DNA of 64,000 bases from Candidatus Zixiibacteriota bacterium. Lineage in GTDB: Bacteria > Zixibacteria > MSB-5A5 > SM23-73-2. Below, piece after piece: positions 58,062-64,000 of this stretch. The position numbers and the translations under genes were made by a program. The first letter of the stretch is position 1, and the number at the start of each line of letters is the position of its first letter. The notes under the pieces are model-generated. The model searched no databases. It was not told where the DNA came from and saw nothing but the letters and a program-made list of their open reading frames with translations. The stretch lies in NCBI GenBank assembly GCA_030615745.1, contig JAUWYR010000003.1, positions 1 through 64,000 on the forward strand, written 5' to 3'.

Positions 58062-59807
58062 ATGGCTAACTTTATTCCACAGGAGTTGATTGATCGAATA
58101 AGGGATGCTAATGATGTTGTTGATGTTATCTCAGAATATCTTCCCTTGAAAAAGAGGGGTAAAAACTGGGTGGGTTTGTGTCCCTTTCATCCTGAAAAAA
58201 AACCATCCTTTTCGGTTAGTCAGGATAAACAGCTTTTTTATTGCTTTGGATGCGGACAAGGAGGCAACGTTGTTACTTTCCTTATGTTGCATGAGAAGGT
58301 CGGCTTTTTTGAGGCTATAACTATTTTAGCAAAAAGAGCAGGGATAAGTTTACCGAAAAAAAGTATTGAGAAAGGTAGATTGGAGGAAGTAGACAAGATT
58401 CATTATGCGAACAAGCTCGCAAACCAGTATTTTGTTTCATCTTTAAAAGAGAAAAATTTGGGAAAGAAAACAAGGGAGTATTTGGAAAAAAGAAAAGTCC
58501 TTCCTGAAAGCATAAAGCTTTTTTCAATCGGTTATGCTCCAAAGTCTTGGGAGGGGCTTTTGAATTATGCTAAAAGGAAAGGTTTGGACTTAAAAACTCT
58601 CGAAAAAGCAGGTCTTGTGGTCAAAAAGGAAAAAAAAGAGGGATACTATGATAGATTCAGGGATAGATTGACCTTTCCAATTTTTAACCTATCAGGGAAA
58701 ATAATTGGATTTGGTGGAAGGGACCTCTCAGGAAAAGATGAGCCAAAATATCTGAACTCTCCAGAGACTTTAATTTATCAGAAGGGTAAAATCCTTTACG
58801 GTTTGAACTTCTCCAAGGAGATAATAAGGGGTCAAAAAAAAGCAGTGGTTGTTGAGGGCTATATGGATCTTATATCGCTTTATCAGGCTGGATTAAAAAA
58901 CGTTGTTGCATCCTCTGGCACCTCTTTCACCTCACATCAGGCAAGGCTTTTGTCACGCTATAGTGATGAGACCTATCTTTTTTTCGATTCCGATTCAGCT
59001 GGTATGTCTGCGGCTCTGCGTAGTGTCGATTATCTTTTTGACGCTGGTCTGGAGGTTTGGATAGTTACTTTGCCACAAGAGGAAGACCCGGATTCCTATG
59101 TAAAAAAATTCGGGGTGAAAAAGGTCTTGGAAAAATTAAAAGAGGCAAAATCATTCATAGATTTCAAAAAAGATTTTTTGAATAAAGATTTTTCTCAGCT
59201 ATCCATAAAGGAGCAAGAGAAGATAATCTTTGAGTTTGTCGAGACAGCAAAAAATATAAAAGATGAAATAAGACAGGCGCTTTTTATCAAAAAGGTTGCA
59301 GAAGCTTTTAAAATAAAAGAGGAGTTGCTTTTGGGGAGAGCTAAAAGAACAAGAAAAGAAAAAGAGACCGAAGAAAAAGTGCCTCATCTTAAAGGTAAGG
59401 AGCTTTTGGAGCAAAAACTTTTGAAGATATTTTTAGAGAGAGAAGACCTTTTAGGATTGGCATATGAAAAAATCAACCCTTTTTGTTTCGATAATCCGAA
59501 TCATAAAAAGCTTTTTGAGATTATAGTAGAGTTATGGGAGAAGAAAAAATCTTTTTCACCAAAAGTTTTGGTCGATTTTACAGATGATTTTGAACTGAAA
59601 AGGCTGATCTCAAAGATTGTTACCATAGATTTAGGTCCAGCAAATTTAGAGGTTCTTTTAGAGGATTATTTAAAAAGACTTTTTTTTATTCAAAAGGAGA
59701 AAGAAATTTTCAGGCTAAAAGAAGAGATAAAAAATGCTTTGGACGGAAATGATTTTGAAAGTGCAAAAAGATTGACTTTTAAATTGCAGGAGTTGATTAA
59801 AAGTTAG
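58062..59807 (+). CDS. dnaG: DNA primase
   Basis: 581 residues. Zinc ribbon CPFHPEKKPSFSVSQDKQLFYCFGCGQGGNV (CHC2), the primase core (SIGYAPKSWEGLL, FPIFNLSGKIIGFGGRDL), TOPRIM domain VVVEGYMDLISLYQAG and YLFFDSDSAGMSAALR with all metal residues, then the helical C-terminal domain that binds DnaB. It makes RNA primers at the fork. It is not followed by rpoD here. Confidence 0.96.
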   Translation: MANFIPQELIDRIRDANDVVDVISEYLPLKKRGKNWVGLCPFHPEKKPSFSVSQDKQLFYCFGCGQGGNVVTFLMLHEKVGFFEAITILAKRAGISLPKKSIEKGRLEEVDKIHYANKLANQYFVSSLKEKNLGKKTREYLEKRKVLPESIKLFSIGYAPKSWEGLLNYAKRKGLDLKTLEKAGLVVKKEKKEGYYDRFRDRLTFPIFNLSGKIIGFGGRDLSGKDEPKYLNSPETLIYQKGKILYGLNFSKEIIRGQKKAVVVEGYMDLISLYQAGLKNVVASSGTSFTSHQARLLSRYSDETYLFFDSDSAGMSAALRSVDYLFDAGLEVWIVTLPQEEDPDSYVKKFGVKKVLEKLKEAKSFIDFKKDFLNKDFSQLSIKEQEKIIFEFVETAKNIKDEIRQALFIKKVAEAFKIKEELLLGRAKRTRKEKETEEKVPHLKGKELLEQKLLKIFLEREDLLGLAYEKINPFCFDNPNHKKLFEIIVELWEKKKSFSPKVLVDFTDDFELKRLISKIVTIDLGPANLEVLLEDYLKRLFFIQKEKEIFRLKEEIKNALDGNDFESAKRLTFKLQELIKS

Positions 59808-59810
59808 AGG

Positions 59811-59892
59811 GGTCAGGGGGCAAGATTCAAGATGCAAGAGGCAAGATGCAAGGGGCAAGTAGCAAGGGGCAAGGGTCAAGGGTCAAGGGTAG
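59811..59892. repeat. 7-bp-period array after dnaG
   Basis: Heptamers in phase: GCAAGAT, TCAAGAT, GCAAGAG, GCAAGAT, GCAAGGG, GCAAGTA, GCAAGGG, GCAAGGG, TCAAGGG, TCAAGGG. It begins within a few bases of the dnaG stop codon. Confidence 0.85.
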
Positions 59893-60063
59893 GTTTTATT
59901 TTTTTTAAATCATTACAGGTTAGCTTCAAAATACCGATATAAGTATTTAATCGGGGTTTTTTTCAGCGATATTCAGTGTTCTAAGTGTTGCAATTTGCAA
60001 AAATAAAGGCGATATGCCTTAAGCTCAGGTTAATTTCTGAGTGTGAAAAATAATGCATAAAAG

Positions 60064-60094
60064 CTCTATTCCTTTGGGAAATAAAGGAATAGAG
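60064..60094. promoter_or_regulatory. Perfect inverted repeat upstream of the pilin sigma-54 motif
   Basis: CTCTATTCCTTT (60064-60075) and AAAGGAATAGAG (60083-60094) around 7 bases, centred about 45 bp upstream of the sigma-54 motif. It could be an activator binding site or a terminator for upstream readthrough; there is no T-tract. Confidence 0.5.
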
Positions 60095-60118
60095 TATACA
60101 GAGAAGTTCGAAAAAAAA

Positions 60119-60134
60119 GGGCACAGCTTTTGCT
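60119..60134 (+). promoter_or_regulatory. Sigma-54 promoter of the first pilin gene
   Basis: GGGCAC-AGCTT-TTGCT against the consensus TGGCAC-N5-TTGCW: 10 of 11 defined positions, with GG and GC exactly 10 bases apart. It lies 70 bp before the pilin start. Type IV pilin genes are sigma-54 dependent in several bacteria. Confidence 0.75.
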
Positions 60135-60204
60135 TAAAATTCTCTGGTATTTTTAGAGGGTAAAAGAACTAAAACCTTAAATCCCGATGGAAGGGGGTGA
60201 AAAA

Positions 60205-60624
60205 ATGTTCAGCAGATTCCACAGAAAAAGCAAAGGTTTCACCTTGATTGAGCTGATGATTGTGGTGGTTATCATCGGAATCTTGGCAGCATTAGCTATC
60301 CCGAGATTCATGAAGGCAACAACCAAATCAAAGCAATCAGAGGCGAAACAGATTCTGAAGCAGATCTATGTGATGGAGAGAGCCTATCGTCAGGAGAAGG
60401 ATGTCTATGCAGAAAATGGTGCCTCCGCTTCTGCTGGTGGACAATTTACCACTATTGGTGTAGAGATTATGACCAACGCGAGATACACCTATTCCATAGT
60501 CGCCGACTCCAACACCTTCACAGCTACTGCCACTGGAAACTTAGACGATGATGCTACCGACGATGTCTGGACAATTGATGAGGATGGCGATCTCCAGTGT
60601 ACATCCAATGACGCATCCAGTTAA
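60205..60624 (+). CDS. Type IV pilin-like protein 1
   Basis: 139 residues from ATG 60205 (GGAAGGGGG upstream; an ATG at 60187 is in frame but lies before the ribosome site). The prepilin leader ends in KSKG|FTLIELMIVVVIIGILAALAIPRF, cleaved by the prepilin peptidase. The body is short (about 120) with the QSEAKQILKQIYVMERAYRQEKDVY pattern seen in many environmental type IV pilins. It has one Cys near the end. It is probably the major pilin, given its own sigma-54 promoter. Confidence 0.92.
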   Translation: MFSRFHRKSKGFTLIELMIVVVIIGILAALAIPRFMKATTKSKQSEAKQILKQIYVMERAYRQEKDVYAENGASASAGGQFTTIGVEIMTNARYTYSIVADSNTFTATATGNLDDDATDDVWTIDEDGDLQCTSNDASS

Positions 60625-60715
60625 TGAGGTGGAAAAATTGGTTGGGATGGGGACCAGGGAAGTCCCCATTTTCATCTGAAAAGAAATTTTTTCTTGGGTA
60701 AAGCTTGCAGGCATC

Positions 60716-60776
60716 CGTTGGGGTAGGGGTTGAACCCCTACCCCAACAAACAGAGAGAATCTGTGCTTACAAAATT
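60716..60776. repeat. Palindromic element, inverted copy between the pilins
   Basis: GTTGGGGTAGGGGTT...AACCCCTACCCCAAC hairpin followed by GAATCTGTGCTTACAAAA, which is the reverse complement (one difference) of TTTTGTAGGCACAGATTC at 61235 and 1263. Confidence 0.85.
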
Positions 60777-60785
60777 TGCCTTATA

Positions 60786-61223
60786 ATGAAAAGGTTAAGA
60801 CTAATGTTAGATAAGACTCTTAATAGCAAAAAAGGTTTCACTTTAATAGAATTGATGATAGTTGTGGTGATAATCGGTATTTTAGCTGCTATGGCTATTC
60901 CCAGGTTTATGAGGACCTCAACTAAAGCCAAACAGTCCGAAGCAAAGAAAATATTAAAACAGATATATGTGTGCGAGAGAACCTATCGTCAGGAGAATGA
61001 TGCCTATGCATGCAACGGTCAAACTGCATCCGCAGGAGGAGGCTTTCCTGAGATCTGGATCGAGATTATGCAAAATGCCAGGTATACCTATTCCATAACC
61101 GCTGACTCTAACTCGTTTACAGCTACTGCTTCCGGCAATATAGATGATGACCCAACTCTGGATACCTGGGAGATAGATGAGACCGGAAATTTAGTTTGCA
61201 ATAGTGACGATACCTCAAGTTAA
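60786..61223 (+). CDS. Type IV pilin-like protein 2
   Basis: 145 residues from ATG 60786; ATG 60804 is an alternative. The prepilin leader ends in KKG|FTLIELMIVVVIIGILAAMAIPRF. It is very close to pilin 1 throughout (KQSEAKKILKQIYVCERTYRQENDAYACNG), so the two arose by duplication. It has three Cys instead of one (VCER, YACNG, LVCNS), allowing a disulfide. No ribosome site is clear. It is flanked by inverted copies of a palindromic element. Confidence 0.9.
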   Translation: MKRLRLMLDKTLNSKKGFTLIELMIVVVIIGILAAMAIPRFMRTSTKAKQSEAKKILKQIYVCERTYRQENDAYACNGQTASAGGGFPEIWIEIMQNARYTYSITADSNSFTATASGNIDDDPTLDTWEIDETGNLVCNSDDTSS

Positions 61224-61232
61224 AAAGCTTTA

Positions 61233-61290
61233 AATTTTGTAGGCACAGATTCCCGTTGGGGCAGGGGTTAACCCTGCCCCAACAGAGAAT
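61233..61290. repeat. Palindromic element, direct copy after pilin 2
   Basis: TTTTGTAGGCACAGATTC (61235-61252) then GTTGGGGCAGGGGTT/AACCCTGCCCCAAC. It is the mirror of the copy at 60716-60776, so the second pilin lies between inverted repeats. Confidence 0.85.
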
Positions 61291-61396
61291 AAATTCATAC
61301 CTCAACTAAAAATACTGCAAGAGTAAATCCATCAATTATATCTCTTGTATTTTTTTTTCTATTATTTATATTTAAGAAAAAGTTTGGGAGTTTTAC

Positions 61397-62386
61397 TTGA
61401 AACTTCAAGGGAAAAAAGTTTTAGTTACTGGTGCTGGAGGATTTGTGGGAAGCCATCTGGTCGAGGCTTTGGTTAAATATGGCTCTTTTGTTAAAGCCTT
61501 TGTCCACTATAACTCTCGCAACGATTGGGGCTTTTTAGAGGATTTGAAAAAAGATATTTTAAATGAACTTGAGATTTTCTCAGGGGATCTAAGAGATTCA
61601 GATTGTGTTAGAAAAGTGGTCAAGGGTCAACAGGTAATTTTCCATTTAGGAGCATTGATTGGCATTCCATACTCCTATATAAACCCATCTGATGTGGTTG
61701 AGACTAATGTGAAGGGGACATTGAATCTTCTTTTAGCTTCTCTGGATTATAATATTGAGAGATTCGTTCACACCTCCACATCAGAGGTTTACGGAACTGC
61801 GCAATACACTCCAATAGATGAAAATCACCCTCTGAATCCTCAGTCACCTTATGCTGTAAGCAAAGCCTCGGCTGATTTTTTAGCAAAAAGCTTTTTTCTC
61901 ACCTACAGCCTACCTGTGGCGATTATAAGACCTTTTAATCTCTATGGGCCAAGGCAATCAGCTCGCTCTGTTATTCCTAACATCGTTGCTCAAGGTTTAA
62001 TAAAAGACCAGATTAAAATAGGTTCTCTTTCTCCTACCCGTGATTTTACTTATATCGAAGACGCAATCAAAGGATTTATCGATTTTGCTGAATGCGAAAA
62101 GACTTTAGGAGAGGTGGTTAATCTTGGCTCAGGGAATGAGACCTCAATTGAGAAGTTAATCAAAATAATTGGTGAATTACTTGATAAAAAATTAAAGATT
62201 TTCGAAGAGAAAGAAAGGAAAAGACCCCAAAAAAGTGAAGTTCAAAGATTGGTGTCTAACTCAGAGAAAGCAAAAAAGCTTTTTGGTTGGAGCCCTGAGA
62301 TTAGATTTAATGAAGGACTTACCTTAACAATTAATTGGATTAAAAAGAATTTGAACAGATATAAAACTGAAATTTACAACGTCTAA
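61397..62386 (+). CDS. legB: UDP-GlcNAc 4,6-dehydratase, LegB type (SDR family)
   Basis: 329 residues from TTG 61397. NAD-binding VTGAGGFVGSHLVEAL, then FVHYNSRNDWGFLEDL, IGIPYSYINPSDVVETNVKGTLNLL, catalytic STSEVYGTAQYTPIDENHPLNPQSPYAVSK (Ser-Tyr-Lys), RPFNLYGPRQSARSVIPNI and a late RPQKSEVQRL. By recollection this matches LegB of the legionaminic acid pathway. It makes the 4-keto-6-deoxy sugar nucleotide that the aminotransferase uses next. The next two genes fit the same pathway. Confidence 0.75.
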   Translation: MKLQGKKVLVTGAGGFVGSHLVEALVKYGSFVKAFVHYNSRNDWGFLEDLKKDILNELEIFSGDLRDSDCVRKVVKGQQVIFHLGALIGIPYSYINPSDVVETNVKGTLNLLLASLDYNIERFVHTSTSEVYGTAQYTPIDENHPLNPQSPYAVSKASADFLAKSFFLTYSLPVAIIRPFNLYGPRQSARSVIPNIVAQGLIKDQIKIGSLSPTRDFTYIEDAIKGFIDFAECEKTLGEVVNLGSGNETSIEKLIKIIGELLDKKLKIFEEKERKRPQKSEVQRLVSNSEKAKKLFGWSPEIRFNEGLTLTINWIKKNLNRYKTEIYNV

Positions 62387-62505
62387 TTTTTGTCTGAAAA
62401 ATTGTTTTGTAGCAATGTTATTTCATTTGGATGTCAGAGAATATCTCGTAGGGGAGGGGCTTGTCCCCTCCCTTTACGTTTTAGTTTAATCAATTTGATC
62501 TTAAA

Positions 62506-63219
62506 ATGAGAGTGATAATCTTAGCAGGAGGAAAAGGGGAAAGGCTTGAGCCTTATACCACAGTTTTGCCTAAACCCCTTTTACCTATTGGTGATTTTCC
62601 CATTCTCGAAGTGGTGATAAAGCAACTTAAAAGCTATGGATTTTTGGACATAACCTTAGCAGTGGGTCATTTAGGAAATTTGATCCAAAGCTATTTTGGA
62701 AACGGAGAAAAACTCGGGGTGAAGATAAAATATAACTTCGAACAAAAACCTTTAGGAACAGTTGGAGCTTTAGCATCGATAAAAAATTTGAATAAGACTT
62801 TTCTTGTATTAAATGGGGACATTTTAACAACCCTTAATTTCTCTAAATTCTTAGCCTATCATAAAAAAAATAAAACTATTGCCACTATTGCTGTAACAAA
62901 GAGGAAAATGAAAGTTGATTTTGGAGTTGCTGAGTGTGATAAGAAAGAAATTTTAGTTAAATACACTGAAAAACCCACTTTGAAATATCTTGTTAGCATG
63001 GGGATTTATTTGTTCGAACCTGAGATCTTGAAATATATATCAAAAGGAAAAAAATTGGATTTCCCTGAGCTTATGAATATCCTTCTGAAAAAAGGTGAAA
63101 AAATCTCCGTTTATCATTCTTTCGATTTCTGGCTCGATCTTGGAAGACCAGAGGATTATAAAAAAGGAATCGAGGAGTTCGAGAGGATTAAAAATAAACT
63201 TTTTAAGCTAAAAAAATAA
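62506..63219 (+). CDS. Sugar nucleotidyltransferase
   Basis: 237 residues. The nucleotide-binding signature RVIILAGGKGERLEPYTTVLPKPLLPIGDFPILE is complete, with the metal Asp in LNGDIL and the later FDFWLDLGRPEDY. In nonulosonate clusters a protein of this type (PtmE) makes GDP-GlcN, and its place between LegB and a DegT aminotransferase supports that reading. A hairpin GGGGAGGGG/CCCCTCCCC (62453-62474) lies before it. Confidence 0.85.
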   Translation: MRVIILAGGKGERLEPYTTVLPKPLLPIGDFPILEVVIKQLKSYGFLDITLAVGHLGNLIQSYFGNGEKLGVKIKYNFEQKPLGTVGALASIKNLNKTFLVLNGDILTTLNFSKFLAYHKKNKTIATIAVTKRKMKVDFGVAECDKKEILVKYTEKPTLKYLVSMGIYLFEPEILKYISKGKKLDFPELMNILLKKGEKISVYHSFDFWLDLGRPEDYKKGIEEFERIKNKLFKLKK

Positions 63220-63228
63220 ATTTCTTTT

Positions 63229-64000
63229 ATGAAGTGGAAAGTAACATTATCTGACTTAGATTTTGATTGGAAGGAACAAGAAAAAGTCCTTTCTGTGATC
63301 AGAAGAAAATGGCTCACGATGGGGGATTTAGTTTTGAAATTTGAAAAGATGTTTGCACGGTTTTTAGGTGTTAGAAATGCGATAGCAACTTCATCCGGCA
63401 CAACAGCCTTGCATCTGGCAATGAGAGCCTTGGATATAGGAAAAGGAGATGCAGTATTGGTCCCAGCTATAAGCTTTGTCGCATCCGCTAATGTGGTTTT
63501 ATATGTTGGGGGGACCCCTGTTTTTGTTGATTCCACCTCCCCATCCGATTTCAATCTCTCTATAGAGGATTTAGAGAAAAAGATAACTTCAAAGTCTAAG
63601 GCAATTATCTTGGTTCACTATGGTGGTTATTTGGCAGATTTTGATAGGATAAAAATTTTAGCGAAAAAATATAATCTTAAAATTGTTGAAGATTCAGCTC
63701 ATTCTATTGGCGTGAAGTTATCCGAAGGATTCATAGAAAAGGAGGTGATGGCAGGAACGCTTGGAGATATAGGATGTTTCAGCTTTTATTCTAATAAAAA
63801 CTTAGCCTGCGGAGAAGGTGGGATGGTTGTCACAAATGATGATAATTTAGCAGAGAAGATCAGGCTTCTTCGTTCCCATGGGATGACCTCCTCAACTTTG
63901 CAAAGACATAAAGCAAAAAAGTACACCTATGATGTGGTGGAATTAGGATATAATTATAAGATGACAGAGATGGCAGGCGCTTTAGGAATAGAGCAACTTA
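63229..64000 (+). CDS. DegT/DnrJ/EryC1/StrS aminotransferase, 3' truncated by the window
   Basis: 257 residues visible, frame open to the window end. SSGTTALHLAMRAL, PAISFVASANVVLYVGGTPVFVD, EDSAHSIGV and the PLP-Lys in SFYSNKNLACGEGGM are the family motifs. It probably aminates the LegB product (LegC role). Between SIGVK and LGDIGCFSF an insertion reads LSEGFIEKEVMAGT, where relatives have a short loop; its DNA (63719-63738) is identical to an intergenic 20-mer at 42762. It lies 10 bp after the nucleotidyltransferase gene. Confidence 0.88.
   Translation, partial: MKWKVTLSDLDFDWKEQEKVLSVIRRKWLTMGDLVLKFEKMFARFLGVRNAIATSSGTTALHLAMRALDIGKGDAVLVPAISFVASANVVLYVGGTPVFVDSTSPSDFNLSIEDLEKKITSKSKAIILVHYGGYLADFDRIKILAKKYNLKIVEDSAHSIGVKLSEGFIEKEVMAGTLGDIGCFSFYSNKNLACGEGGMVVTNDDNLAEKIRLLRSHGMTSSTLQRHKAKKYTYDVVELGYNYKMTEMAGALGIEQL

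Overview
The window is AT-rich, gene-dense bacterial DNA from an uncultured-looking, Gram-negative, motile organism. Several traits point to the FCB (Fibrobacteres-Chlorobi-Bacteroidetes) side of the tree or a neighbouring candidate phylum: a C-terminal T9SS/Por-type sorting domain, an exosortase with an IPTL-type CTERM substrate, and a FliA/FlgN/CsrA/FliW flagellar set. The phylum cannot be fixed from this window. Runs of purine-rich coding sequence alternate with intergenic regions packed with short palindromes and 7-bp-period repeats.

Layout. 1-3.3 kb: a truncated HtrA-like protein that has lost two of its three catalytic residues, and a CtpA (S41) protease. 3.8-6.8 kb: an apparently acquired cassette of an OLD-family ATPase/TOPRIM protein, a small membrane protein and an FcoT-like thioesterase. 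7-9.1 kb (minus): a secreted repeat protein with a T9SS sorting tail. 9.5-13.3 kb: two-component genes (response regulator, PAS kinase, NtrC-type sigma-54 activator). 14.2-21.9 kb: a flagellar regulatory block (FliA, three sensor/receiver genes, a DUF2225 protein, a frameshifted PilZ gene, a FlgN-like protein, CsrA, FliW). 22.9-29.6 kb: tRNA-Val followed by thrS-infC-rpmI-rplT-pheS-pheT. 29.6-33.7 kb: ZapB-like and ZapA division proteins, RNase Y, YmdB-type phosphodiesterase, FolD. 33.9-45.1 kb: RRM protein, HNH nuclease, trpS, scpAB, cmk-plsC-ispH-rpsA, mtaB, rsmE. 45.2-53.2 kb (minus): an accessory block with a DGQHR/HEPN-like/Dam operon, a GNAT gene between 62-bp direct repeats, and exosortase H with a putative substrate. 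54-59.8 kb: rpsU-yqeY, cvpA, mutS2, dnaG. 60-64 kb: two type IV pilin-like genes and the start of a nonulosonic-acid (legionaminate-type) sugar pathway.

How the parts fit. The NtrC-type regulator has plausible targets in the window: a strong sigma-54 promoter motif before the first pilin and a weaker one before fliA. A sigma-28-like -10 box lies before the response-regulator cluster. FliA, FlgN, CsrA and FliW are the late-flagellar checkpoint genes. The nonulosonate genes at the right end are of the kind often used to glycosylate flagellin or surface polymers. All of these links are inferred from motifs and context.

Most notable: (1) the OLD/membrane/FcoT-like cassette, which matches no defence system I can name; (2) the DGQHR/HEPN-like/Dam operon; (3) a histidine kinase and an HtrA protein that have lost catalytic residues; (4) infC apparently starting at AUA; (5) a mobile-palindrome landscape that has left fragments in frame inside rsmE and the aminotransferase gene; (6) phase-coherent 7-bp repeat arrays placed right after stop codons.
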